63,348 nucleotides of DNA from Stenotrophomonas maltophilia (GCF_002205165.1 NZ_NIVS01000031.1:1-63348); one strand, 5' to 3'. Shown: positions 18,501 to 26,480, counted from the first letter of the stretch. Numbers and translations are program-made. The notes: generated from the letters alone by a model not told the origin.

Positions 18501-18816
18501 TGCGACCCTGAATGGATTGGTGCTCATGCAAGCCATCAGAGAGAGGCTTGATGCAGGTGACAGTCCATTGATCGCTGCAATGAACGGTGCCGGCAGCCGA
18601 ATTCGCGCGGTGGTGACCACCGCGCTGGTGGCGATCGTTGGCTTCATTCCAATGGCTATTGCGAGTGGATCTGGTGCTGAGGTGCAGAAGCCTCTCGCCA
18701 CGGTGGTCATTGGCGGCCTGTTGACCGCAACAGTACTGACACTTCTTGTGCTGCCGACATTTGCGGGGCGCTTGGCCAAGGCAGGCCCGAAAGGGCAACC
18801 GGAAACTGTCCACTGA
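15580..18816 (+). CDS. czcA: CzcA HME-RND metal/proton antiporter
   Basis: This 1078-residue RND pump has twelve membrane segments in two halves. The TM4 motif LDFGILVDGAVIVIES (D425 onward) has the D-F-G, D-G-A and E residues of HME1-type Zn/Co/Cd exporters, unlike the cusA in this window. It exports Zn, Co or Cd from periplasm or cytoplasm across the outer membrane. It follows czcB closely in one operon. No truncation is seen. Confidence 0.92.
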   Translation: MFKIIIEAAVKFRWLVVFLAASIACFGLFQLSKLPVDAVPDITNRQVQINTIAPALTPEQIERQVTYPLETALAGIPGLNTTRSLSRNGFSQVTAIFTDQTDIYFARQQVAERMREAAGDLPEGVSPMLSPVTTGLGEVLMWTVDFKPFDPKKLAKPGQAGWQEGEVYLTPEGDRLGTAQERATYLRTVQDWIIAPQMRSSPGLAGVDTVGGYVKEYGIYPDSARLAAYNLGLADLVQALERSNVQAGAGFVQRAGEGLVVRADGLALTTDDLAQSPVATKDGVVIRVADVAEVGMGRAPRLGAASRNGHEAVLGTALMIAGGNSRTVAQAAAERLAQVNESLPADIFAEPVLDRSVLVNSTVKTVAKNLTEGALLVVVVLFLLLGNLRAAAITALVIPLSFLFAVIGMNKFGISGNLMSLGALDFGILVDGAVIVIESTLLMLGKRRAELGRPLNAMERLRVAADSARKMARPAAFGQVIILLVFAPILTLEGVEGKTFHPMAATFMLALVGAFIFSFTFVPAMAALLVREPKLHAKKEGHEGDQDEEHETAIIRVLRGRIEPVIQAAIRRPKAVFAGALVMLAMGVVGFTMLGREFMPTLDEGNLAMQALRVPSTSLEQSLAMQLALEKAIAAEPEVVTVFSRTGTAEAAIDPMPTNISDSVIVLKPRKEWPDSSLSKEDLIARFEKIAASQIGNSFEFSQPIELRFNELISGVRTDLAVMIYGDNFEQLQAVADQVALKLRNVQGSADVRVEQISGLPTLNVAIDHLAAAQYGLTAADVSDALSTGIGGAAAGKIFEGDRRFDVVVRLGDDARNDPDQLASLPIATPTGGIVPLSSVARIEISEGPNQISRNNGSRRVVVQANVRGRDLGGFVGEAQAAVKDVQLPPGAHMTWGGQFENLQRAEKRLMTVVPIVFLLIGSLLFMALGSAKEAGLVFTCVPLALVGGILALLVRGMPFSVSAAVGFIAVSGVATLNGLVLMQAIRERLDAGDSPLIAAMNGAGSRIRAVVTTALVAIVGFIPMAIASGSGAEVQKPLATVVIGGLLTATVLTLLVLPTFAGRLAKAGPKGQPETVH

Positions 18817-18894
18817 ATGATGGAGTGTTTGGGCCCGGCAGAGCATCTGCCTGCCGGACTTCCCGTTCCATTTTTATGACGTTGGAGGGAACAA

Positions 18895-21354
18895 ATGAAC
18901 CTGACCACAGAACTCGAACTGCCAGTAATACTCCCAGGTGTCTCTCGGGACGACAGCTGCGTCCAGAGGCTGGTCGCTGGTCTTCAGGACATGGAGGGAG
19001 TATCGCGCGTGCACATTCGCGAGGGTAGCGACGAAGCTCTCGGAACGCTCTGCATTCATTACGACCCCGAGATCGTCTCGCTTCAGCGAGTGCGAGAGGT
19101 GGCGGCATCCGTGGGCATTGAGTTGGGTGATCGGTATGGCCACCTTTTCTTGGAGCTTGGTTCGGCCGTTCACGCACGAAAGGCAAGGACAATTGCGGCG
19201 CAAGTGCAGGCCGTACCAGGCGTCATTGAAGCCACCACCAGCCCAGCTGGTGGCATAAGCATCGAGTACGAGAGAGCCAAGACAGGCGAGGCGGAGCTGA
19301 GAGCGAAGCTTGAGGCGCTGGGTGTAGCGCAAGAGCCACCGAGTCCGAGGGGAGATTTGAAGGATCAGCACGAAGGACACGATCACAAGGACCGACAGGA
19401 CCCCGGTCATTCCCACGGGGGCACGCTAGGTGGCAATAGTGAGCTGATCTTCTCACTTGCTTGCGGCCTGCTCCTGATCGTGGGATTTGCGATTGAAAAG
19501 CTTGGGTTGACCCAAACGCCCTGGATCCCCACAGCGTTTTACGTAGCAGCCTACGTCTTTGGCGGCTGGTTCACGCTTGGCGAGGCGATCGGGAACATCA
19601 AGCTGAAGCGCTTTGAGATCGATACGCTGATGCTGGTTGCAGCGGCAGGCGCAGCCGCGCTCGGCGCATGGGCCGAAGGCGCCTTGCTTCTGTTCCTCTT
19701 CAGTCTCGGTCACGCCCTTGAACACTACGCGATGGGCCGGGCTAAACGTGCGATAGAAGCTCTCGCCAAGCTTGCCCCAGAAACTGCCAGGGTGCTGAGG
19801 AATGGGCAGGTCGTGGAAGTCCAGGTTGAATCGTTGATACCTGGAGATGTGGTGGTCGTACGTCCCAATGACCGGATGCCGGCGGACGGATTCGTTATCA
19901 AAGGGGCTAGCAGCGTTGACCAAGCCCCTGTCACCGGGGAAAGCATCCCGGTTGATAAGCTGGCAGTCAATGACGCTGCTCTAGCACGGGATCGACCTGA
20001 TTCGGTGGTAATGGAGTCACGTGTTTTCGCCGGCACTATCAATGGCTCCGGCGCCCTGGAGGTTGAAGTCACGCGTCGATCAGGCGAATCGGCACTGGCC
20101 CGCGTCGTCAAGATGGTAAGTGAGGCTGAGACTAGGAAGTCGCCCACGCAGCGCTTCACGGACAAGTTCGAGAGAGTATTCGTTCCCGCGGTGTTGATTC
20201 TGGCTGTGCTCCTCCTTTTCTCCTGGGTTGTGGTTGATGAGCCATTCCGTGACAGCTTCTATCGTGCTATGGCAGTTTTGGTGGCAGCGAGCCCCTGTGC
20301 ACTGGCCATAGCCACGCCAAGTGCTGTTCTGGCGGGCATCGCAAGAGCGGCACGTGGTGGTGTGCTCATCAAAGGTGGGGCGCCACTCGAAGAGCTAGGA
20401 ATGATCCGCGCCATCGCGTTCGACAAGACTGGAACGCTCACTGAAGGCAAGCCGCGAATTACCGACATCAAAGTGATGCAGGGAACGACAGAGCAGGAAC
20501 TGCTTCACGTTGCCGTCGCCGTCGAGGCTTTAAGTGACCACCCTTTGGCCGCAGCTATCGTTCGAGATGGTAATACTCGCCTGGGCGATGGACCGGTCAT
20601 GGTAGCGACAGACCTCGCTAACTTCGCTGGAAGAGGCGTTCAGGCGAAGGTGAACGGCATTGACGTGTGGATAGGAAAGGCAGAAATGTTCGGTAACGAC
20701 GGCATTGGCGCTCTATCCGCGGGTGCGGAGTCTGCCATTGAGGAGCTCCGTAACGCCGGCAGAACCACGATGGCCGTTCGCCTAGGTGATCGCGACCTAG
20801 GTGTCATCGGCCTTATGGATACGCCCCGGCCAGAGGCGCGTGAAGCCCTGGACAAGCTAAGGCGCTTGGGCATCCAACGAATGATCATGATCTCTGGCGA
20901 CCACCAGACTGTAGCTCAAGCCGTGGCAACGGACGTGGGTCTAAACGAGGCATGGGGAAATCTCATGCCTGACGACAAGGTGAAGGCAATACGTCAGTTG
21001 AAGGAGACGGAGCGAGTGGCAATGGTCGGCGACGGTGTGAATGACGCACCCGCAATGGCTAGTGCCAGCGTCGGAATTGCAATGGGTGCCGCCTCTTCGG
21101 ACGTAGCGCTGGAGACTGCCGACGTCGCGCTTATGTCTGAGGATTTGAGACAGGTTGCATTCTCTGTAGCGCTTAGTCGACGCACGAAACGGGTGATCCG
21201 TCAGAACGTGTATGTGAGCCTGGGCGTCGTAGCGTTGTTGGTTCCTGCGACCATCCTAGGTCTTGGCATTGGACCGGCTGTGGCAGTGCATGAAGGTTCA
21301 ACCTTGTTGGTTGTATTCAATGCGCTGAGGCTCCTTGGCTTCCGTCAGTCGTGA
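18895..21354 (+). CDS. czcP: P1B-4 metal-exporting ATPase, CzcP-like
   Basis: This 819-residue P-type ATPase has the TM4 motif S466-P-C468, phosphorylation site D510 (DKTGT) and a TM6-region H799-E-G motif in AVHEGSTLL; SPC with HEG marks the P1B-4 class (Zn, Co, Cd, Fe). Two N-terminal ferredoxin-like domains (residues ~10-75 and ~80-145) resemble heavy-metal-associated domains but lack Cys-x-x-Cys. A His/Asp linker (HEGHDHKDRQDPGHSHG) follows. It lies 78 bp after czcA and likely moves cytoplasmic metal to the periplasm for CzcCBA. Confidence 0.88.
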   Translation: MNLTTELELPVILPGVSRDDSCVQRLVAGLQDMEGVSRVHIREGSDEALGTLCIHYDPEIVSLQRVREVAASVGIELGDRYGHLFLELGSAVHARKARTIAAQVQAVPGVIEATTSPAGGISIEYERAKTGEAELRAKLEALGVAQEPPSPRGDLKDQHEGHDHKDRQDPGHSHGGTLGGNSELIFSLACGLLLIVGFAIEKLGLTQTPWIPTAFYVAAYVFGGWFTLGEAIGNIKLKRFEIDTLMLVAAAGAAALGAWAEGALLLFLFSLGHALEHYAMGRAKRAIEALAKLAPETARVLRNGQVVEVQVESLIPGDVVVVRPNDRMPADGFVIKGASSVDQAPVTGESIPVDKLAVNDAALARDRPDSVVMESRVFAGTINGSGALEVEVTRRSGESALARVVKMVSEAETRKSPTQRFTDKFERVFVPAVLILAVLLLFSWVVVDEPFRDSFYRAMAVLVAASPCALAIATPSAVLAGIARAARGGVLIKGGAPLEELGMIRAIAFDKTGTLTEGKPRITDIKVMQGTTEQELLHVAVAVEALSDHPLAAAIVRDGNTRLGDGPVMVATDLANFAGRGVQAKVNGIDVWIGKAEMFGNDGIGALSAGAESAIEELRNAGRTTMAVRLGDRDLGVIGLMDTPRPEAREALDKLRRLGIQRMIMISGDHQTVAQAVATDVGLNEAWGNLMPDDKVKAIRQLKETERVAMVGDGVNDAPAMASASVGIAMGAASSDVALETADVALMSEDLRQVAFSVALSRRTKRVIRQNVYVSLGVVALLVPATILGLGIGPAVAVHEGSTLLVVFNALRLLGFRQS

Positions 21355-21355
21355 C

Positions 21356-22069
21356 ATGCGAATTCTAGTGATTGAGCGCGATCGAGAAGTCGCTTTGAAG
21401 ATTCTGGCCTACTTCGAGGCCCGAGGGCATCAGCTTGATACCATCGGGGACGGCATCGCCGGCCTTCACTTTGCGGCGTCCAATGGTTACGACGCAGTCA
21501 TTCTTGATTGGATGCTTCCTCGCATGGAAGGCCCGGAGGTTCTGAGAAGGCTGCGGTTGAATCACGGTGTTTCAGTTCCTGTTGTGATGTTGGCTGCAAA
21601 GGTTGCGCTCTCGGACAAAATCATCGCTTTCCGCTCCGGTGCAGATGACTATGTGACCAAGCCTTTTGAGCTCCCGGAGCTCGAAGTTCGCCTAGAGGCG
21701 TTGGTTTCCCGTACGGAGGGACGCGTAACAAGGAGGCGGCTGCTGATCGGAGAGCTCACGTTGGACCTGAGAACGTTGGAGGCCACACGGGCTGGAAAAC
21801 GACTGCATCTGTACCCAGCTTGCAGGAAGCTCCTTGAAGCGCTGATGCGGGCAAGTCCTGCCGCTGTGACCAGGCGGCAGCTTGAGCACACTCTCTGGGG
21901 TGACGACCTGCCCGACGGGGATCTTCTGCGATCACAGATGTCCAGCCTGCGGCGAAGCATTGATGGTCCGTTTGAGGAAAAGATGATCCAGACGCTGCCG
22001 CGGGTTGGGTATCGACTGATACCGCCATCAAGGCCTATGCCCCCCCCCCGGGGAAGGGAGGCCCTATGA
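21356..22069 (+). CDS. OmpR-family response regulator (orphan)
   Basis: This 237-residue regulator has a receiver domain with phospho-acceptor D51 (AVILDWMLPRMEG) and the conserved Lys in YVTKPFELPEL, then a winged-helix output domain (residues ~130-225, ending TLPRVGYRLIPP). ATG 21356 lies 2 bp after the czcP stop, so it probably shares its transcript. In czc and cop systems the partner kinase is normally adjacent; none is found here, so it may use a chromosomal kinase or act as an orphan. Confidence 0.85.
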   Translation: MRILVIERDREVALKILAYFEARGHQLDTIGDGIAGLHFAASNGYDAVILDWMLPRMEGPEVLRRLRLNHGVSVPVVMLAAKVALSDKIIAFRSGADDYVTKPFELPELEVRLEALVSRTEGRVTRRRLLIGELTLDLRTLEATRAGKRLHLYPACRKLLEALMRASPAAVTRRQLEHTLWGDDLPDGDLLRSQMSSLRRSIDGPFEEKMIQTLPRVGYRLIPPSRPMPPPRGREAL

Positions 22070-22151
22070 CGGTGAGGCGTAGACATGGCTGCAGAGCCGT
22101 CAGTGCAGACCTTGAGCGCCTGACTATTTGGCCACGTATTCTGATCAGAGT

Positions 22152-22874
22152 ATGACCATGTGGAAGCCAGCCGCACTCCCAATTGGCGCGTTCTTGGCCG
22201 CAGCGATTTGGGGCGCAGCGGCCATGGTGCCCTTCGCGCCGGCATCAGAAGAGATGATGTTTTGGATACCGGTGTCGATTGCGCTAACGAGTGCGGCTGC
22301 TGCATTGGTAGTTGCGATGATGCAAGACATCATTCTGGTCGCGGTAAAGAGATGGCCACTGTTCGTGAAATTCTATCCAACCCTCTGCTTGGAGCCACTC
22401 CCCTTTGCATTCCTTCCAATCGTGCTGTCACTCGCCGGAATTGCGGAGTTCGGTCCAGCGATGCTGAGTGCAGCTCTATTGCTGATCGGCTTCTCGTTTG
22501 CGGAGACTCTCTTCGCCGCCGCCCTCCACAGAGCCCGGGCGACGCCGACCGCGGTTGTGATCTCGATGCAGTGCGCTGCTCTGGTGTTTGCAGTTTACAT
22601 GTACAAGAAAGGCATCCAAGCGAACGTCAGTGACATCAGTTGGCCGTGGTTCGCATCGTCTGTCACTGCCATGAGTCTATTCTCCTTCCTAGTCGGAAGG
22701 TATTGGGCCAACCTGCTTCGTGATGCTGAGGTGGGGTTCTCTCCCTTACTGAAGTGGGTTCTGGTCACCTTCATAGCTGAAGGATCTACTAGTGAATGGA
22801 GCCGGTGGAGATTGAAGCAACCTATTAAGCAACGCAGACCACCGGGGCTTCGGTCCAAGCCTCGCAGGAAATAG
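22152..22874 (+). CDS. Uncharacterised inner-membrane protein
   Basis: This 240-residue protein has about six to seven hydrophobic segments (for example IWGAAAMVPFAPAS, LPIVLSLAGIAEFGPAMLSAALLLIGFSF split by short loops) and a basic C-terminus. I do not recognise a family. It lies 83 bp after the response regulator, on the same strand at the end of the czc block, so it may belong to that transcript. ATG 22152 is chosen over an upstream alternative because the first membrane segment starts shortly after it. Confidence 0.5.
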   Translation: MTMWKPAALPIGAFLAAAIWGAAAMVPFAPASEEMMFWIPVSIALTSAAAALVVAMMQDIILVAVKRWPLFVKFYPTLCLEPLPFAFLPIVLSLAGIAEFGPAMLSAALLLIGFSFAETLFAAALHRARATPTAVVISMQCAALVFAVYMYKKGIQANVSDISWPWFASSVTAMSLFSFLVGRYWANLLRDAEVGFSPLLKWVLVTFIAEGSTSEWSRWRLKQPIKQRRPPGLRSKPRRK

Positions 22875-22911
22875 GATCCGATCAACCAATCCAAATCATG
22901 GAGGCTAATTC

Positions 22912-22940
22912 TTGACAACTGCGAGCGCGACAAATATGAC
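22912..22940 (+). promoter_or_regulatory. Possible sigma-70 promoter
   Basis: TTGACA (22912-22917) and TATGAC (22935-22940) are separated by 17 bp. The -35 box is perfect and the -10 box is moderate. No clear gene starts soon after, so it may be a relic of a lost gene or serve the small ORF at 23262. Confidence 0.35.
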
Positions 22941-23176
22941 GCAAGGGCGGATGGGACCACCCGTCGTCAGTCTCGCTCTGTGAGAGGTGGCGCATCGAGA
23001 TCACGTTTGTGGAGGTCTTCTACCGGCCGGAAGCAATACCCCGAGGTAGGTCCGTGGTGGCGACTTCTGGTTTCAATGCGCCCGAAGCCCACCGGAGCCT
23101 CAAAGATGCGCGCTCAGGGTTGCAGCGGTCGCTGGCGACAGTCGTCATCGGCCGGAGCCTGTCCCCCGCCTACCAA

Positions 23177-23202
23177 CCTTGCTGGCAAGGCCGGTGTTTT
23201 TT
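23177..23202 (+). terminator. Hairpin with T-run
   Basis: A short stem (CCTTG, 4-bp loop, CAAGG) at 23177-23190 is followed within a few bases by a run of T (23197-23202). This fits a weak intrinsic terminator on the plus strand, just ahead of the small ORF at 23262. Confidence 0.35.
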
Positions 23203-23261
23203 GATTGCAAGATTCAGACCTATCCCGCCTGACAATCACATTCCCTGGAGTCACCGCCAAC

Positions 23262-23540
23262 ATGAATGAAGCCGAGCTGGAACAAGTGCGTACGGCGATG
23301 TTTACCGACCCCGGCGTGAAAGCGGTGGATGACCTGCGCCTAGTCCCCGCCAAAGAGCGCGGTCGTGCGATCGCGGCCACCATCACCGTCGCTGCGCCCT
23401 CGGTCGACCTGGACCTGGTGCATGCGGTGATCGCCCGCGTGCTGGCCGATCAATTTGACATCGATCAGGTCATGCTGTGCTTCAACGACCCGGGTCCGGT
23501 GCCACCACAGCCCACCGCGGCGCCCTTGAAGAAAATGTGA
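23262..23540 (+). CDS. Small hypothetical protein; possible CDF C-terminal-domain-like fold
   Basis: This 92-residue protein starts at ATG 23262; the frame runs further up without a ribosome site. The pattern DPGVKAVDDLRLV, then a beta strand, HAVIARVL and F-D-I-D-Q-V-M-L resembles the alpha/beta cytoplasmic domain of cation diffusion facilitators, though weakly. It is convergent with gajB (13-bp gap). The CDF exporter in this transposon lacks such a domain, but a link is speculative. Confidence 0.4.
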   Translation: MNEAELEQVRTAMFTDPGVKAVDDLRLVPAKERGRAIAATITVAAPSVDLDLVHAVIARVLADQFDIDQVMLCFNDPGPVPPQPTAAPLKKM

Positions 23541-23552
23541 TCGCCCGTGGCT

Positions 23553-24650
23553 CTATGCGTCTGCGTTGGCGGGCGCATAGAGCTGATAACCCGGCAACGC
23601 GCACGCGCCGGCATACACAAAGGCCACGCTTTGCCGCGCCCGGGTGAAGGCCACGTAGTACTTTGGTGGGGCGGTGATACGCGCTGCATCTGCCGTGCGC
23701 AGGTACTGTGTCAGCGGGCCGTTCGGAAAGATGAGGACCCGGCTGTAGGTGCGGCCCTTGCACTGCCCAAAGTTCACGGCCGGTAGTCCGTCGCACGCTT
23801 GCCGCCGGTCATGCCGGAGCACGGTGGGCGCAAACTCCTGCATGTACGCTTCAACATCCGCTGGAGCGACGAGGTAGATGCCATCGTGCCCGGTGACCTC
23901 GCCATTGCCTGATTGGGTTCGCGGCATCTGCGGATAGAGCGTGTCCGCCATATCGCACAGGGCCTGGACGCAGCGAAGGCTGATGAGGCGGTGATCCAGC
24001 TGGCATAAGCCGTCCGCCTCCCAAATCTGAAACAGCGCTGCCAGATTGGGTCCACGATACTGGCTGTGCCTTTGAGCATAGTTGGTGGCATACGTCGCCT
24101 GCCGCGTATCACCCACCAACGTGATGGCAATGCCGCTCTTCAACAGCCGCTCGACCAGATCCAGATCAAAGCCGGCGAGGTCCTGAACTTCGTCGATGTA
24201 GAGCTCGTCGTACATGGCCGCCAGGCGTGCCATGACCTGACCTTGGGTGAGCTCATCGCAGCGCACAGCGAAATCGGCCGCCCGGTCCGAATACATCCGG
24301 TTGCCTGCCAAGTAGTGGCGCGCCACCTGGGTGCGTGGGGCCCTGTTATTGGTGACACCTTCTACGAACAGGATGGTCTCGATGCGAGGCTCAGGGCAAA
24401 GCGCTGCCTGGTACGGGCGGATGCACTGGCACAGCAGGAAGCCATACCAGCTGTGCAAAGTGACATGCACGGGGACCGCACCGGCGTGGACCTCAAACGA
24501 GCGCCGGATCTCTTCTAGATTCTCCAGCGTGTAGGTGACAATCGCGATGCGACGCCCAGGCCGCTCCAGGGCCTGCCGGACCAGCAAGGTGGTCTTGCCC
24601 GAGCCGGCCGCCGAAAGCAGGACCCGGTTAGGTGATGGCGCGCTGGACAT
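23553..24650 (-). CDS. gajB: GajB-like UvrD-family helicase (Gabija-type defence)
   Basis: This 365-residue superfamily-1 helicase has Walker A at residues 14-20 (AAGSGKT), motif II DEVQD, motif III VGDTRQATY, and motif VI in KYYVAFTRARQSVAFVY. It overlaps the end of the OLD-family gene upstream by 23 bp, giving the gajA-gajB order of Gabija systems, in which the helicase senses DNA ends or nucleotide loss and works with the nuclease GajA. It is shorter than the founding GajB (about 490 residues), so 'Gabija-like' is safer than a firm subtype. Confidence 0.75.
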   Translation of the reverse strand: MSSAPSPNRVLLSAAGSGKTTLLVRQALERPGRRIAIVTYTLENLEEIRRSFEVHAGAVPVHVTLHSWYGFLLCQCIRPYQAALCPEPRIETILFVEGVTNNRAPRTQVARHYLAGNRMYSDRAADFAVRCDELTQGQVMARLAAMYDELYIDEVQDLAGFDLDLVERLLKSGIAITLVGDTRQATYATNYAQRHSQYRGPNLAALFQIWEADGLCQLDHRLISLRCVQALCDMADTLYPQMPRTQSGNGEVTGHDGIYLVAPADVEAYMQEFAPTVLRHDRRQACDGLPAVNFGQCKGRTYSRVLIFPNGPLTQYLRTADAARITAPPKYYVAFTRARQSVAFVYAGACALPGYQLYAPANADA

Positions 24651-26208
24651 AGTCCGGGAACCTGATCGAGTGCGGGCTGTTGAAGATCGCCAGGGCCGTA
24701 TCGGTCTTATGGCCCTTCATGTACTTGAGCAGCGCCACCTCATCGGCAAACGTCTTGCCCAGCACGGTATTGAGTTCGGCCAGCGAGTTGGCTTTGATCA
24801 GCTGCTCTTCCAGCGATGGGGCGCTTTCGTCGGAATCGTAATAGATCGCGTTGATGTGTTCGGCATAGCGCTCCTGCACAACGGCGATATCGCCATCATT
24901 GTCGGTGATCACCTTGGCCTGGATTTTCAGCCGATCTGCAATCTGCAAGAAGCGCTTGAATGCCAGCGACTTGACCGAAATGATGTCTACGCCGCGAGCC
25001 ATCGGCGCCACGCCATGGTGGTCGCTGTAGGCGCGCTGCACGATCAGCTCGTCGGAAGGGCCTTCCACCAGGATCGCCTGCTTGGCCAGGATCAATCGCA
25101 GCGTGTCGTGGCCCGGCAGCTTCATGAAATAGTCATGGGTATCGCTCGGCAGCTGGTCCAGCTTCATCTGGCCCTGCGCGCTGAACAGGATCACGTTGTC
25201 CACGCCCAGCTTATTCAACACGAAGCTGCTGTGGGTGGCGATGATCACCTGCTGGGCGGTGGAGAGGGCCGCAATCTTGTCGATCAGCTGGGTCATGCTG
25301 GAATAGGACAGATGGTTCTCCGGCTCCTCGATCAGCAGCACGTGGGCAGCGCCGGCCGCGTGCATCGCCAGCTTCATCTTCACCGCGCTTTGCTCACCCT
25401 TGCCGGCCTGGGTGAACGGGAGCTCATCCAGGTAAGGTGACAAGCTGGTTTCCCATGTTGAGCGCGGCGATGTGTCCACACCCACCGTCAGCGCCCGGTG
25501 GCTGATGTCCCCGGTGTGCTCGGTCAGGTACGCATTGATGGCCGCCACGTCCGCCTCTTCGGAAAAACTCTGCCGCATGCGGCGGAAGCTCAACGACAGC
25601 GAGACGCGCTGCGCAGGCGTCAGTGCCTGATCGATGATGCCGGCGATATAGCGATCGGCTCCGGACAAGGTCTTGATGCCGTGAGTGTCGATGATGGTCG
25701 AATCGAACGGAATGCTGCGAGCGGTGACGCCATTGTTGGCGAAGGAATACCAGCGCACCGTGTAGTACTCCACCGGCAGGCTGACCGCACCCTGGTGCTG
25801 CTGCAGGTAGGCGTTGAACTCCTCGCGGTAGTCGTCGTTGAGCTCGACCAGCAGCCGGATGCCGGCGGTATCCAAGCGCAGGGAGTTGTTGGTGCCGCGC
25901 AACGACGCCAGCGCGACATCTGCGCCCAGATAGGCTTCGATGGAGATCCGTGGCGGCGAAGCCGGCGTGCCTGCAGCAAGGGTCGCCAGATATTCCTGCA
26001 CCGCGGGCTGGTGGAACAGGTAGGGCGTGAGCTCGTAGGCGAGATTGCGCCCATGCAGTTGCCCGGTGACCACCACGTGGATGGCCTCCAGCAGGGTGGA
26101 CTTACCGACCTCGTTGTCGCCCACCACCAGGTTCATGTGGGCGTTGAGGGGCAGGTCCAGATGGCGAAACGACTTGAAATTGTCGATGACGATACGTTCG
26201 ATCGGCAT
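24628..26208 (-). CDS. gajA: GajA-like OLD-family ATPase/TOPRIM nuclease (Gabija-type defence)
   Basis: This 526-residue protein has an ABC-type ATPase with Walker A GDNEVGKS at residues 30-37, Walker B LLIEEPENH and H-loop ATHSSFVL, followed by a C-terminal TOPRIM domain (ILVEGPSDE, then DNDGD). This is the GajA design: a DNA-nicking nuclease whose activity is held back by nucleotides until phage depletes them. ATG 26208 has AAAGGA six bases upstream; the ATG seven codons earlier does not. It is coupled to gajB and divergent from a KfrA-like gene. Confidence 0.8.
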   Translation of the reverse strand: MPIERIVIDNFKSFRHLDLPLNAHMNLVVGDNEVGKSTLLEAIHVVVTGQLHGRNLAYELTPYLFHQPAVQEYLATLAAGTPASPPRISIEAYLGADVALASLRGTNNSLRLDTAGIRLLVELNDDYREEFNAYLQQHQGAVSLPVEYYTVRWYSFANNGVTARSIPFDSTIIDTHGIKTLSGADRYIAGIIDQALTPAQRVSLSLSFRRMRQSFSEEADVAAINAYLTEHTGDISHRALTVGVDTSPRSTWETSLSPYLDELPFTQAGKGEQSAVKMKLAMHAAGAAHVLLIEEPENHLSYSSMTQLIDKIAALSTAQQVIIATHSSFVLNKLGVDNVILFSAQGQMKLDQLPSDTHDYFMKLPGHDTLRLILAKQAILVEGPSDELIVQRAYSDHHGVAPMARGVDIISVKSLAFKRFLQIADRLKIQAKVITDNDGDIAVVQERYAEHINAIYYDSDESAPSLEEQLIKANSLAELNTVLGKTFADEVALLKYMKGHKTDTALAIFNSPHSIRFPDYVQRAIT

Positions 26209-26362
26209 GCACAGTCCTTTGATGGCCAACGAGTTCGGTGGCGGCGCCTGCTTGCACCCCGGCTGGCCTCCTTTCCGCTCTGGGCCATACTACCCAGGGA
26301 TCGCCAGCCTTGGGCGGTTTCGTACTGTTTTGACGACTTGAAATGGCCGAAACGCTGGTTAC

Positions 26363-26387
26363 GCGGGATAATTCCACATTATCCCGC
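26363..26387. promoter_or_regulatory. Inverted repeat resembling a tyrosine-recombinase core site
   Basis: GCGGGATAA, 7-bp spacer TTCCACA, TTATCCCGC: a perfect 9+7+9 inverted repeat. The outer transposon's tnpS/tnpT region holds the same design (GATAA, 7-bp spacer, TTATC) at 2704-2720. It lies next to a TnpT/KfrA-like gene, as in Tn4651-type rst regions, but 18 kb from the inner recombinase gene. It could instead be an operator shared by gajA and kfrA. Confidence 0.55.
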
Positions 26388-26429
26388 CTTTAGATACGAC
26401 CCGTACTCGGCGAGTAGTGTAACTTGATT

Positions 26430-26461
26430 GGTATGTAATTACGTGGTATGTAATACATTAC
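26430..26461. promoter_or_regulatory. Repeated operator-like motif upstream of kfrA
   Basis: GGTATGTAAT occurs twice (26430-26439 and 26445-26454), 15 bp apart. The second copy continues into a GTAAT-AC-ATTAC inverted repeat (26450-26461). The core ATGTAAT also appears (as ATTACAT) between tnpT and tnpS of the outer element. KfrA proteins are known to repress their own promoters, so autoregulation is likely. Confidence 0.55.
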
Positions 26462-26480
26462 GAAATAGTCGGAGAGTGCG

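Larger units (their letters stand above)
22875..23261. other. Intergenic stretch with possible promoter and terminator; no supported gene
   Basis: This 387-bp stretch joins the lower-GC czc block to the Gabija region. A frame near 22986 reads RWRIEITFVEV, faintly like a DDE transposase C-terminus, but the match is too short to call. It also holds the promoter-like boxes at 22912-22940 and the hairpin at 23177-23202. Confidence 0.35.

Noticed and set aside
22980..23204. Possible DDE transposase remnant (RWRIEITFVEV)
   Set aside because: The match is 11 residues only, with no further transposase motifs or terminal repeats nearby.
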